DNA of 64,000 nucleotides. Source: Lutraria lutraria (Eukaryota; Mollusca; Bivalvia; Venerida; Mactridae). How positions within the stretch are numbered: the stretch's first letter is position 1; each line of letters starts with the position of its first letter. Below are positions 1 through 12,257 of this stretch, in pieces. The DNA is taken from contig OZ026848.1 in the NCBI GenBank assembly GCA_964023205.1, positions 32,661,912 to 32,725,911 of the forward strand, read 5' to 3'. The position numbers were made by a program, and so were the translations under genes. The notes beneath the pieces are model-generated. The model ran no database searches. It was not told the DNA's origin and saw only the letters and a program-made list of their open reading frames with translations.

Positions 1-534
1 AGTCAAACTCAGTACAATAACAATACTCTTGTACAAATTAACAAGTTAGTACATATAACAAAAAAATGACCAATATATATCTAAGATGGATGAAATAAAT
101 ATGAAAAAAGGTATAATAAAATATGAACAAAATCACAATTTATAAACACTTCACTCTTTCACTCATTAAACGTCAAAGTTCAATGTTCCTCCACGTGGTT
201 CCAAATCAGTGACAATTTACTTATCTGAGGATAAGGTAGGGTATATGAATCCTGCAGTACGTCCAATCGATATATATCCCCACGAAAGGTTCTCCCTTGT
301 AGAGATGGGGTGTTCGCTGTCCTTATGACAGGTCCGTCCTCGGATTATATGACATGGATCGTAGGCACTCTACAGTAATTCGAAGGTCACACCAGGTAGA
401 CACTTCCGGTGGACAACTAGTAGATCAACACTCCCGGGAGATAAACCAGTTCATCTGACGACGTCTTCAACGGTCAGGTATATTCTCTTACCGGGTATTA
501 ATATACCATAAGGGAGAAGCTCAATTCTTTGAGC
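1..534. other. Unassigned AT-rich sequence
   Basis: No convincing exon, repeat or RNA gene was recognised. A short GC-richer stretch lies around 240-480 without an open frame of note. Confidence 0.4.
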
Positions 535-538
535 ATAT

Positions 539-649
539 TATACGACTATAACCCCAGCAGAGCTAATCAAAAAGTGTCTTCTTACGTTTGTAAGAAGACT
601 CTTTTCAATAACTCAACTTTCACGGAACATAATCCTTTATAGTCGTATA
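539..649. repeat. Nested hairpin with palindromic core
   Basis: The outer arms tatacgactata (539-550) and tatagtcgtata (638-649) are inverted copies. Inside them gtcttcttac (575-584) and gtaagaagac (590-599) form a second perfect stem with a 5-nt loop. This two-level structure resembles a very small foldback element. No flanking target duplication was seen. Confidence 0.55.
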
Positions 650-655
650 AGTCAG

Positions 656-2318
656 ATACACGTACTCGTATTTTCTTCAAAAATGTCTTCCTACAGCTGC
701 GCTCGCCTCTAAAGTTCATAGACAACAGTTACTCGTGATCTATCCTATACTTACAAAACCCAGTGAATTCTCGTGGAATACATGGTAAAAATATTGTACG
801 ATGCTCAATTTAACCTAACACATGCTGAGGCTCGTACACGTGGACTTATGAAAAATACCACTTGAATCAAGGTCACAAAATTATTAACTAACTTGTTACT
901 GAAGCGATTTAAATATAACTTACATGAAAATGCTAGATTCAAAATGCAAACAATAATGCCCTATCTTTGCAAAACAAAATCCAACAATTTACTCATGACA
1001 AAAAATATACGAATAAAAAAGCTGATGCAATAATTTCCCTTCTTTGCGTTGGTTAAATTGAAGCCCGGCTATGCACTTTGTGACATGGATGTTGTCTAAT
1101 TATTGCATCTGAATGGAAAAACATATTTTGTTGCCGAACCATGGCTAGAAACTCTGTGAAAGTGTTTATGAAAACATGGTGTCCCACTGGGTATATAAGG
1201 TTCCCGTTCATCCTTCACGGTTCATTGTCGTCAGAACAAAATAGCGTCATTCCTCTTGGTAAGCATATACAGGGTCTACGAACTGTTAAATCGATAACAC
1301 TGGCCATCATCCTCCCTTATTAAAATAAAGAGAGTAACAACTATAGTATACCTAAATGCTTTACTGTGTCAGTCTTAATATTAAAAGGAGCAGTTTTACT
1401 GTGACTGTCTTCTGACGTAAGAAACCAATGTAACTGTTAGAAATGACGCCATTTTTACTTTTAGTGATTTTGGTATTCAGTGACGTTTTTAACTTATGTG
1501 AAAACTGATCATATGCTATTCCCCACTCCCTACTGTGTAGCATGTTAATCTCTTCCAAACTTATTTATTTACGTGGCATGTCGTCTGACAAAAATACATG
1601 TATTTATGCAGTGTTTTTTTTGTTTTTTTTGCTAAGAAAGTGACACTGATTGTTGGCATCTTCCCCTCGAAAACTAAACCATACAATTTCTCCCCAAAAT
1701 ATATTTCCCCTCCTTGTTTTATGAATATTCTCCAAGTTTGCCTGTTTCGTGTTATTTTCCCCCATTTTACAAGTGCCCAGCGTCTTCCCCTTTTGCTTAA
1801 AATAACGCTGTTACCTTCGTATATTTCAGCGTCAGCGTTCCCTGTGCAAAGCAGGCAATCGTAACACACTCTAACGGAGCACAAAGTTTTCGTAATTCAT
1901 GTTTTATTACCTAGTTAATTGAAAGGAAAATGTTCAACTTACATGGGTGGTATATTCATTTATGTAAATACCCATAAAATTGAGGCGTACAACCGTGAAA
2001 ATAACCGGTACGGCCTTGTCGATATAAAACTGACTTTATCACGAACCTGGATCAAAATTAAATACCATGTGTTGAACACTTGTATCTGAATAACAGTTAC
2101 CACATTTATATTTTCTACCCTATTTATTAACACTTTCTCGATATTTTTTGCCTCGATGCATTACTTGATAATTGCTTGTCTGTGGTCAGCACAGCAGAGG
2201 GAAGACATTATCAGCAATAAAACGGGGAAATTAATTGTCCTACCTGATATGCCACATTCCATGCTGGACATTTGCATTAAGTAACTGGAGTTTGTTCATA
2301 TCCCATGAACTATTATAA
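656..2318. other. No gene recognised
   Basis: Open frames here, including one of 107 codons on the minus strand at 1561-1884, show no recognisable domain or splice context and lie in low-complexity T-rich sequence. I see no reliable feature. Confidence 0.4.
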
Positions 2319-3150
2319 GTGAGCTGGTCAAAAAAAAATATTTTGAATTTCGCAATGATTTACTTCTATGAATATTGTGATGAAGTTTTTTCTTTGAAGT
2401 TAGTGACATACGTATATGCTGGGACCAGTATATATTTGTACCGAATTATGGCCCTTTGTTTATTTTATGCGATTGTAATAGGGAAATACTCTTTTGTTTG
2501 CAACTTCTTCTATATTTCTCAAGGGATTTTGACCAAACTTCTAAAGAACTATTTTCATTAAGTTCCCCAGCACATATTGTGCAGGATTTATGATTCAATC
2601 ATTTTCTGAAGATTTATGGCCCTTTGTGTATTTTGTGTCCAAAATATCTGCAATGATACTCCTCCTACATTTCTCAAAGGAATTTGACAAAGCTTTCACA
2701 GACTTATTGTCACCAAGAACCCAAGCACATATATTTCGGGTCATATGAGTACTGGTGGATTATTTTTGGCGAAATTATGGCCCTTTGTTTTTTTTTGTGC
2801 ATATGTAATAGAGAAATAATCTTCTGTGCACAACTCATCCTACATTTCTCAAGGGATTTTTACCAAACTTTGATAGATCTATTGTCACAAAGTTTCCCAG
2901 CATATTGTCAGGGTTTTGTGATTGGATCATTTTAGCAGATTTATATGGCCCTTCGTTTGTCTGTTCCAAACTTAAACTTGCCTATAAAATCAAAAGGCTT
3001 CCACCTACAATCATCAAACTTCACATGTTGGTTCATCATAACAATCTCTACAGGACCTGTGCATTTTCAAGTCAAAGGTCATCCGGAGGGGGCATTGTGT
3101 TTTTAAAACACATCTTGCTTGTATTAGTATTCACTATGATTACATTAATG
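2319..3150 (+). repeat. Tandem-repeat element, ~165-bp units
   Basis: The phrase tatggccctttg recurs at about 2448, 2616 and 2776, with a diverged copy near 2946, giving units of about 160-170 bp. Each unit contains a variant of ctcaagggattttgaccaaa. The end (about 2960-3110) is related to a segment found in both palindrome arms (48236-48544 and 56928-57236). The arrangement fits the bivalve class of elements with short internal tandem repeats between conserved ends. Open frames across it are incidental. Confidence 0.7.
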
Positions 3151-3280
3151 TAGAGTAAGTGTTCAGTATCGCCAATAACGATGAATATGTAAGTATCTTT
3201 TGGATTATTTCTCTTAAACATAGCAAACTTTATTGATTCTTGTGTTTTAGATACAAATTGTGAGAGGCTTTACGTGTCAG

Positions 3281-3437
3281 ATCACAGGGCCTTGACATTT
3301 TATCTATATAACACCAATAGGCCCAAAAAACATAATCCGGGCCTCGTTCATATACCGGTAAATAATATAAAACAAGGCTCAGACTATTTTTTTGGGCCTA
3401 TTGGTGTTATATGGATAAAATTTCAAGGTCTAGTGAT
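3281..3437. mobile_element. Small MITE (157 bp) with long TIRs
   Basis: About 45 bp at the left end (ccttgacattttatc ... ataacaccaataggccc) recurs inverted at the right end with a few mismatches, leaving a short AT-rich centre. A fragment of the same terminus (ggataatatttcaaggccct) lies near 5262-5285. No clear target duplication was found. Confidence 0.7.
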
Positions 3438-3547
3438 TATATGTGAACAATTTACCATCAAAATCATATGCAAGAATAAATTTCCTTTATTATCTTCATT
3501 TTAAGCAAAGTTCATTGCACATTCATAAGTTACTCCAAGGATACAAA

Positions 3548-3690
3548 TACAACAAAAGGGTCATGATGGCCCCTGTATCGCTCACCAGAAAAAAGACCTT
3601 TCGAGAAGAACATTTTTCACTTTTTTCTTATATAAATCAAGTGATCCCCGGGGTGGGTAAATCTTGACCTTGGGGCCATCATTTGAATAA
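3548..3690 (-). repeat. Fragment of an AGCTCACC-type repeat end
   Basis: The text aaaagggtcatgatggcccc ... cgctcacc matches in reverse the conserved 3' end (ggtgagcgat ... ggccctcttgtt) of the larger elements at 14.8, 23.6 and 25.7 kb. Only the terminus is present. Confidence 0.5.
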
Positions 3691-4368
3691 ACTTGGCAGA
3701 AGTCAAATAGACAATGCTACATCCGAATATATCTAAGCTCTAGGCATTGTAGTTTCTGAAAACAAGTTGTGTAGTTCAAATGTAAACATTCAGAAACGGC
3801 TTTGGGATACTATGCTTAATTTAAATGGTGCGAATAATGTCATAACATTTATACGACAACCACCCATCGATCAGTGTAAAACTATACTCAGTCTTGCTAC
3901 ATTAACAGATGATTGTTCATTTGTGTACATGCATTTCACAACGCAGGTCGTTAAGCTCTTAACCAAGTAAGACTTTTCATTCAGGTCACTTTGAGGTATA
4001 ATGTTGTTTCATGTGTGTGAATATGTTTATTATCTGACATATGTGCATGTATTAAACTGTATGCTATGTTGGTATTATTAACTGTATATGTTTGTATGTC
4101 TACTTAGTTACACATTCATGCTACTTCTAATTATATATTTATTTTATCAGACATGGTAAAGTATATGTAAATAGTCACACTACGTATAATGTCGTTATTC
4201 TAAATCTGTTCTCTGTATCTTGTATTTCGTTTTCGATAAGGTCAGTATATAACAGATGTTAGATACATAACTACATATTCTTTGCTATATATTCTATATT
4301 AATGTATTGTTTATGCATTTACTATTGTAAATATGTTATACAAAAATGGAGGACAATAAAGATATACG

Positions 4369-5079
4369 GTCAAAGATGAATAATTACACGGTCGTTGAAT
4401 GCGTTTATTTTTAGCTTCGTACTATAGTCGATAGTTTCCGTTTACTTTACGGCAAGGAATTGTTTCGTTCCGCTCGTTTATATATTATGTAGCGCATTGC
4501 GAATACAGCATGGGAAGCAATAGCCCTGAGGTTAAAGGGTAAGTACTGTTTGACAAGAATGGGTAGTTCCAGACCATTCATGGACATAATATTTTTTTTA
4601 TATATATTTTTCTCGCCCTTCATTGATCAAAAGGAATGCGGGTCTCCAATTTTCTCGTTCATATGCAGTGAAAATAAACTTGAACAAACTATTACACATC
4701 CACTGTGTAGCTCTTTTTGACACGTATGTAGTATGTCGAGACAAGAAGATTTTTTAGGACGATTGGGATCTAAGGCAAAACAGACGGTGCTTATTGTTTA
4801 GTCCTATTTTGAAGAGGAATGCACGAGAGAAGAGAGACCAAAGTCAATTGTGACTCAACTCCCATCAACTAATTAACAGAATCACTCAGGAAAAAGTATG
4901 TGAACTATGAAAATTAAAACTAAAAGTGTTATAAGCTGGGATCGTCAATTATTAGTTAAATATACATAGAATCGACAAACGGTATTACGAAGATTATCGT
5001 ATAACTTACGAAAGTTATCGAATCTCACCGAAGCTAGAAATAAACGCATTCAGCGACCGTGTAATTATTCAACTTTGAC
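4369..5079. mobile_element. MITE-like element with ~51-bp TIRs
   Basis: Left terminus 4369-4419 and right terminus 5029-5079 are inverted copies with about three mismatches; both contain tgaataattacacggtcg and tgaatgcgtttattt. The 710-bp element contains no credible ORF. No target-site duplication was identified. Confidence 0.75.
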
Positions 5080-5369
5080 AGGTTAATAAAATCGCACTAT
5101 ACAAACAGAAGAAATCGCGTATTTTCATGCAGTTTCTTTAACGGCCACACCATTCGGTGACGTCACAGCAAAGATGGAATTTCCGCCTTAAATAATCTGA
5201 TGAAATTCCTTAAATTGCTATTCATAAAACTCCTAGCTTAGGAAATCTGTGTGTTAATATATGGATAATATTTCAAGGCCCTGTGACAAGACTTACAACA
5301 ATGCTTTAATGTCTAAAGTAAAGATCTAACCAAAATAATACCAATATACGCATGACAAGAATTGAAACA

Positions 5370-5945
5370 AGAGGGCCAATATGGCCCTAGATAACTCACC
5401 TGAGAACAAAGACACAATAATTAAAGACCAGGTAAAATAGTTTTCATCTTGTATAACCCGTTTCTACATAGATTTTGATCAAAACCAACTCTAATTTGAA
5501 TATTGGATGCAGGTCAATGATTATTGAAGAAATGAAAGAGCTATAAATTAATACTGTAAACAAGCTAAATGTAGCAATTCTTCAAAGTCGAGGGCCCATA
5601 ACTCTACAAGTACTACCTCAATTTCACTTATAATCAAACTCGTCAAAGACCTTTAGATTATGCACATTCACTGTAAATATATTTAGGATTGGAGAAGATT
5701 GAAGGCGCTAGACTGTTAACAAGCTGAAATATAACAAATTGTCTATGCCAAGGGCCCATAACTCTTGAAGTCGTGGTCTGATTTCACCCACTACTAAACT
5801 TATCCTAGACCTTAAGATCATACACATTCATTGTAAATATGATTAGGATCGGTGAATAAATGAAGGTGCTAGAGTGTAAACAAGCTAAAATAAAGCAAAT
5901 TTTTCAAAGTCAAGGGCCCATAACTCTTGATGTCCTAGTCCGACT
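5370..5945 (-). repeat. Tandem-repeat element, ~161-bp units
   Basis: agggcccataactct recurs at about 5591, 5752 and 5914. The element starts with gaaacaagagggcc and ctcacctgagaaca, the reverse of the 3' end of the element at 14.78-15.99 kb, so it is a shorter inverted relative of that element. Confidence 0.75.
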
Positions 5946-6550
5946 AACAGGCACAAATCAATTTAACTGAATTATACTATATGTAAATCAAGGATTATTA
6001 CTTGGTTGGAATAGTGTCAAATTATTATTTGACCATCTTTGTACCTTCTTTTAATAGCACATTCTGAATTGAATACAATAAAACAGAAAAGTCAACGATT
6101 TTATAAATAAGTTAAATTTGAACAAAAACTTAAGTTTATTTGCAAAACTGGGGTCAGAGCTTGTTTTCTCCTTTTTACTGATCGACATCTGTACGTTCGA
6201 CTTGATCAATTTACGATTTGTAGTAATTTATTGTAGATCACCATACGTTTATAACGTAAATGATTTTGATGACCAAGATATATATGGTGATACTGACTAA
6301 AAAATGTTATTTGAGAAATATACAACACGAGAGATAACAACGTTACATAACTATACACAATAAATAGAACAATGGTCACAAATTAAATCAGTCCAGATTT
6401 TATCCCAAAAAAAACACTTGTATGCAAACAATTCCTGGACACAAAACATGTCTTTGTCAACTCATTGACTCGAAGTATGCGAGTGTTTTGCAAGTTGGAG
6501 AAGGAACCAGTTCAAAATTGTACAATTGAGTACTTCAAGTTTACAAGTAA

Positions 6551-6733
6551 CTACTTCCGTTTCTTGATACTTGAACTTTTCTCTTCCTCTTCTTCGTCTT
6601 CATCGTCTGATATGGTAAACTTTTCAGGAAGAATATTAGCAGGTATTGTCTCCTCGATCATTTTAAATACTTCACGTGCTGTTGGCCCTTTAATAGGATT
6701 AGCCAGCGTACATTTTCTAACAATTTCACGTAG
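6551..6733 (-). CDS. Terminal exon of an unrecognised spliced gene
   Basis: On the minus strand an acceptor (tttatcattttcag) precedes a 61-codon open frame running to TAG. The peptide begins LREIVRKCTLANPIKG, contains REVFKMIEETIP, then an acidic run (SDDEDEEEEE) and a basic end (KKRK), a likely nuclear localisation signal. It joins in phase 0 to the exon at 7456-7616 over a 722-nt intron with GT/AG ends. Charge pattern, splice signals and phase agreement support a real gene. I do not recognise the family. A nuclear or chromatin role is inferred only from the acidic and basic tail. Upstream exons were not found. Confidence 0.55.
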   Translation of the reverse strand, partial: LREIVRKCTLANPIKGPTAREVFKMIEETIPANILPEKFTISDDEDEEEEEKSSSIKKRK

Positions 6734-7455
6734 CTGAAAATGATAAAGAACTAAGAAGTTTTTAAGGTGAATCTATAAGAGCACAAAATGGCCGCACTGA
6801 CACTTTTGTTATGTATCCTAAAAAAGTGGCGTTGTTCAATAATTACTGAAAGTACATATCTGAAATGAGTTTTATCAATAGCTTATGAATGATTAAATGT
6901 ACACTTCTGTACCAGTAAAATAATATTTGATGATTAACAATTATCTACATTTATCACCTGAACTAATGTTAATTTCTTTCGTCCGAATAATGTATCATAA
7001 CATCAAATTTAATTTTCATTTAGTACTATGTTCAACAATTACTTCCAATATGTCATTGAAGGTTTCCATATTTAAAATTTCAGTTATAAATATTTGTCCA
7101 TATTTGTTTTCAATTTTGAACACAGTCCTCAACTTCAGTAACATTGTAGTTTTGCACCATGTTTGTTTAGGCTACTGTGTATTAGATAGTTCTATGTGTA
7201 ATGTAAACACACACGGAAGAAATTTTACAATGTGAAAGTTGGGGACATTGAATTTTTTTTATTTTGATGATTTTTACTTCCCGAGTTAACTCCCTTTCCT
7301 TTCTATTCATAGTTGTTTATCAAAATTTACAGATCGGTTACTATATTATCTTAATTCAGGTACTTGGGTATAATTCTTATCACATACAAACACTTATTTT
7401 GCCAATAATAGGACTGTTTATACACTTTAATTTATATTAAACAAAACGAAATTAC

Positions 7456-7616
7456 CAGAGTGAGTATTTTGTCTTCCTCCGCGGCTGTAAGAACTTGTCC
7501 TGACACAGTTTCCACGTGACGCTTAGTTGGGACTGATACTTCATATGGTGGAGGTTTTTCAGGAAAATCACTGGATGCTGATGGTATAGATCTTGTTTCC
7601 TCGCTAAGTATTTCCT
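7456..7616 (-). CDS. Penultimate exon of the same unrecognised gene
   Basis: The minus strand reads acceptor tcaatcaacag, then 161 nt, then donor gtaatt. The peptide includes EILSEETRSIPSAS, a proline-rich patch (EKPPPYEV) and LTAAEEDKILTL, and it enters in phase 1 and leaves in phase 0, matching the start of the 6551-6733 exon. The junction around AEEDKILTL/LREIV would form a continuous amphipathic helical stretch. No Pfam-type domain is recognised by eye. Function unknown. Confidence 0.5.
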
Positions 7617-7724
7617 CTGTTGATTGACAAAAGTATATGTATATTTCAATAACAACTAAACTAAACTTGTTACGAAGCATTATAATGCCATACATATTAT
7701 GGTTGATATCGGATAATTAAAATA

Positions 7725-7894
7725 CAGTGCAACCTCCATACAACACGTGGAAGGACAAAAATAACTTTTGTAAAGAGGTGGCTGCTGTTGAGAGAATGAA
7801 AATAGAGTAAAACGTCAATTTGGGTTGCTAGTATACTGGTTGTAACAAGGAGGTGGCTGTTGTTCGGAGGTGACCTCTCATGGAGGTTACACTG
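7725..7894. mobile_element. MITE with CAGTG(C/T)AACCTCCAT termini
   Basis: cagtgcaacctccat at the left and its inverse atggaggttacactg at the right bound a 170-bp element with internal repeats of gaggtggctg. CAGTG ends suggest a hAT-type non-autonomous element, but no 8-bp duplication was confirmed. Confidence 0.65.
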
Positions 7895-8179
7895 TGTATC
7901 AAGTATTCAATTTCATGAATAAACAATAACATATATCGATTGTCCAAAGAAAACGCCTCGCACATAATAGGCAGGCCGCCGTATTGTTGTTACACACGGG
8001 CTACTTTCCAACATGGCTGACCCTGAGAATCCAACGGTGGAAACAACCTGTGTCTCTTTCAGTTGGAACTTGACGTCCATTATATCAATCGAAGGCAAGA
8101 TAAACATGTTTCAAAGTTTGCTATTCTAAGAATGATTCTTTTGTTGAAAACGAGTGCCTGGTGTTGATACATCAAGTAT

Positions 8180-8240
8180 TCAAGTACCAAATAAATAACT
8201 TTGCAAACAATTTATTTACTTGGTACTTGAATAGGCTATT
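8180..8240. repeat. Short perfect hairpin
   Basis: caagtaccaaataaat and atttatttacttggtacttg form an inverted repeat around a loop of about 13 nt. It could be a small MITE remnant; no other function is indicated. Confidence 0.55.
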
Positions 8241-8445
8241 AGCTTTATTACAACCACATGTATTGTATGTATCAAATTACATTTTTCGCTAAGCTTTCTG
8301 TTAGTGAGATATTATTTACAAGTTGACAATTTAACCACTTTATTTATAATGAAGCGAAAACACAACACAATGGATAGAAATAATTTATTTCATTTATCAT
8401 TCAAACGTATACAACAAATACAATTTACAAAGAAAAACATATATA

Positions 8446-9005
8446 CTCAACAAAAAAAGAAACTTTACATATTTTAGGTAAGATTTCCATTGACGCAATT
8501 TTAGTTGACTGTGTATTCACCTAAAGGTCCCGTGCATAGATAAAATTAGTGGTATGATATGCAGCGGACTACAGCCGACACAGTTCGTTCAAGAAATTAA
8601 CAGTTTATGCAATCAGTTGACCAAAAATGCAACAGTAAATATGCTCTTATTTTAATTCAAAGGGAGGTAATTTGAAACATATCAATGTTTGACTCAAACT
8701 GCATTAATCAGGGTTAGACATTTTCAGTATCAAACTTGTTTTTTCTATACAACAATACGTGAATTGATGTTTACAACATTAAAACAGGTCAACAGCCCAT
8801 GAACGGATAGTTTGAATACCCATATTGCTGTTTTTTAAAAAATCAGTTATTCCCCTTTCCGTTCAGTAATTCTGAGTTGTTTTTCCTGGAATTCTTCAAC
8901 GGGATGGACAGTTAAAATGTCACGATGTCTGTCCTTGGTTATTTCTTTAATGAGCATTGAAAAATCAATACATGAATAATGTAAAGTTTCTTTTTTTTTG
9001 CTGAG
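8446..9005. mobile_element. Tc1/mariner-type MITE with TA target duplication
   Basis: Terminal inverted repeats ctcaacaaaaaaagaaactt and its right-hand counterpart are flanked by TA at 8444-8445 and 9006-9007. The 560-bp interior has no transposase frame. It sits just downstream (minus sense) of the polymerase pseudogene. Confidence 0.8.
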
Positions 9006-9071
9006 TATATAAGAAAAGTCTATTTACAATACAATAAATAGCTTGATAATCATCATAACACATGAAAATAT

Positions 9072-12000
9072 TTAGGTATGAAATGGTTCACAGCTTTGTC
9101 TTGTAATGACCATGTGCAAGCGTATGTATGCCAGAGTCGAGAGAACATATCGTTTGTCGTCATAGGGAGAGAGGGTGGTCTTGGAGACAGTTATACTGTA
9201 AAGCTGATGATTGTAGCTTCTAATCATATTCATTTTATGATGAGCTGATCTATGTTGAAATAAACATTGCTCGTACGCATTGTGTTTTAATTGCTTCTCA
9301 ATAACATTTTTCTTTACACCTTTGGCGGTTTGTTTTTGTTTACCGCTATATATCAGTGAATACATTTTAGTCGTAAGCCGACAAAATATTCAATAGGCAT
9401 TCCGCCACATTCATCTTTCATTTTCCCGAAACTTTACAGTTCTTAGAGCTGTATAGAGGATGATGTTCAGGGAAATTGCTCGTATCAAACAAATCCTGGC
9501 GTTTAAACATGTCAGCATACCAGTCATCCGTGGTTAACTCATAGGCTAAAGAGTCAGTGTCGGCAAAAAAGCAATTCTCTGGGACCGTACTCAGCTTTTA
9601 TGACATCATAATGAAACTGATACATGTAAACCTTTGATAAGTCGAGGATACAAAACCCAGCATAAATGGGTCTGTTTAAAACGATGTTTGTTTTCCTCAC
9701 GTTAACCGCGACCAGGTCTTCATTGAAAATCTTGAAACTTTGGCTTAGCACATACTTTGCGTAGCCTTTTTGGTATGTTTAATAACTCTGACTCGTTTTC
9801 TCATGTTTTCCATTGTCTTACCGAATACGGCATTGTTCATCAACTCAAAAAAATCTCGCTCAAAAGCAGTTTGTGCAACTTTGCGTTTCTGAGTGTTAAA
9901 TTCTTTAACCACGGAGATTGAGTGAATGATAGGACACGGTGTATTTTAGTGAACTGGAGACCATGAGACAAGTAATATTTCAAATTTCTATGATGAACTA
10001 CGTACTTGGTTTTAGGACCTAGATTTGGCACTAGTTTCCTAGACGGTTTATGTTTCAAGTTAAGATTCTTACGCAAGTCAAAAGTATGTGGTGATAGCAT
10101 GTCTTTAGCAATTTCAAGCGTCTCTTGAGCCAGAGTATAGTTACTATGCTCATTATGTAAGTACTCGGGGTAATCCAGGTCTACTTCTAAAATAAACCCC
10201 ATCTCATTGTCATTAGTTATTTTAGATATGTCTAACTCGTCAATTTGATCAGGCGTCCTTTGATCAAGTCCTGTTCTGGGAGCGGATCAGACATGCTCGT
10301 CCCATATACATTATTCATGTCAAGGTATGTTATCCATGTGTTTTGTTTAGTGGCATCATAATCAGGGATTTGTGGGTTGTTAGCTTTAGCGTGCTTTTTT
10401 GATATCACCCCGAAACCCCGCTCAATCATTGAATACCATGTCAATGTCATCCAGTAACTGTAGTTCGACACCAGTCATCTTCAACATAGAGTCCCATGCA
10501 AGGCCCGGTGATGTATAATAGTGTGCTGGGTCTAAGCGGTAATAGACTAAGCACAGTGACCGAAAGCTCTCAAAAACATCTGCCAAAAGCAGAACGTCAG
10601 TAAGCAAGTACAAATCATGGTACTCTCCAAAGTTGTGTATGTTAAATGTCTGCCATATGGTCTGAGCATGGCAATAGTCATCCTCAGATATGTCTGTTTC
10701 ATTTAATTTGTTGTAAAAGTGCTCTTTCGGCGGCAACTCATGTTGTTTAAAGTTTTCATATGGAAAAACACCCTTGCGCAACAAGAGATTTTGCTGTGCT
10801 GGGTCTTCAAAATGTTTGGTCACATTTGCAAACTTCCCTATCCATTATTTAGCTAAGTTATACACTAAAGTATCCAATGACGCATTTAGAAATTGTAACG
10901 AGTCAATAAACCTTAAATTTCCAAGTGAAAATGAAATATACTCTTCCATGTTATTTGGAATGCAGGAAATAGGTTTGTCTTTAAACTTCCCCACAGACGA
11001 CATCAAGTGATGCATAGTATAAACGGCACAAATTATGAAAAAAAAACAGGAATGTAGAATTTTGATGTGTGTGACCTTTTACCCTGTCTAAATTGGTATT
11101 GTAAGTTGCAGTGATTGTGTGCTGCACCTCTATATGCACAAGAAAGATGGCTATGTTCTCTGTCTGCCCCTAACATTGTCTCGAAATATGACAACAGTCA
11201 GCTTCTTGAAAAGATTGCTCCTGTGCTGGCGTGAGTTGCATCGGTTTAACCTGACTGAGTATTTCACATATACTTTGCTCTTCTTCTAACAAACATTTAT
11301 AGAAGGTGTCAATTACATTAGGGCCCCGATATATTTGCGCTTGCTTTGACAATTCGTCGTTGGTACATTTAACTAAGTATGAAAACCCGCATGGTTCGTG
11401 CTTTTTGTATGGAGTAGTAGATGACTTATCAGGATCTGGATCGCAGGAACTGCTGGTTGAACAAAACTTTCCAAATCAGCGTAGATTACGAAAGGGACTT
11501 TCAATTGTTTGTGAATGTTATTAAATGTACCCATTGTTTGTCTTCAGACTTTAGGAAACTTAGTTTTTGTGGTCCATGGGAAGAACAATAGGGAATATGC
11601 TCGTTTAGTAAACCAACAAGTGTAAAACCGTGAAGACAGTAGTTACAACAGTATGTTTGACCATCATGTAAGGTTCGATTCCCTAACAAGCGACTGAGGT
11701 TTCTAATCAGACCTTTATGTCTTATGTCACCTTTAGAAAACCACAGTAGATTGACATGATTCGACATGTTTCTGCAGTTGGTGACTTGTAGAGGGTATAC
11801 TTCATTTCCCTCTAAACCAAAAACATTTGATCCCTCATCAGACTCTGGTGCTTTCCTTTTCTGCGGCTATGTTTCTTGTATTTCATGTCCGCTAACTGCT
11901 GGTGGAACATTTTCTACATGCTGTTGCCGCCTAAATTAATTTAAGCAATGAGGGCATTTAATTACTGTGCATGGTTCTTTTATGTCTCAGTAAATGAGAT

Positions 12001-12257
12001 TTCTGCTTGAACCGCGCTTCGCACACATCGCAAGTAAGTGGTAGATCTTTTGTTATATCATCTGCCAGTAACTGCAGTCGACGCAAGCTCAGTTCGGTGT
12101 CAGTTTCAATAGACAACCCATGGTACTGTGCCCAGTAGTCCAACTTAGTTACAGTATTTATTTTATACATCTGCTGTTTGTTCATTCCTAAAATAAACAC
12201 AATGCGCACTCTCTTTATAACAGAGAAATACATAATTATTAACTTTACATGATACAT
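9072..12257 (-). pseudogene. polB: Broken protein-primed DNA polymerase B (Polinton type), copy 1
   Basis: In minus-strand order the pieces are: a C2H2 zinc finger (CDVCEARF...H...H, about 12029-11964); a second Cys/His cluster (YCCNYCLHGF, about 11656-11576); an exonuclease block (FIDS near 10905; YLLTDVLLLADVFE near 10610-10569); a palm motif A segment (LDMNNVYGTSM, about 10324-10292); the LNRPIYAGF region (about 9690-9655); and motif C FADTDSL near 9555-9535. This order fits protein-primed family B polymerases of self-synthesising Polinton/Maverick transposons. The frame is broken many times, with a stop near 10850 and frame changes near 11500, 11170, 10430, 10260, 9430 and 9365. About 860 bp between the zinc finger and the second Cys/His cluster is missing relative to copy 2. 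It cannot encode an active enzyme. Confidence 0.9.

Noticed and set aside
1561..1884. 107-codon minus-strand ORF
   Set aside because: No recognisable motif, overlaps another long frame on the plus strand, T-rich sequence.
10774..11010. Plus-strand frames over the polymerase pseudogenes (also 61645-61896, 63091-63648)
   Set aside because: Antisense to recognisable polymerase or zinc-finger segments.
9072..12257. A complete Polinton/Maverick
   Set aside because: No integrase, ATPase, protease or capsid gene and no long TIR were seen; only polymerase remnants are present.
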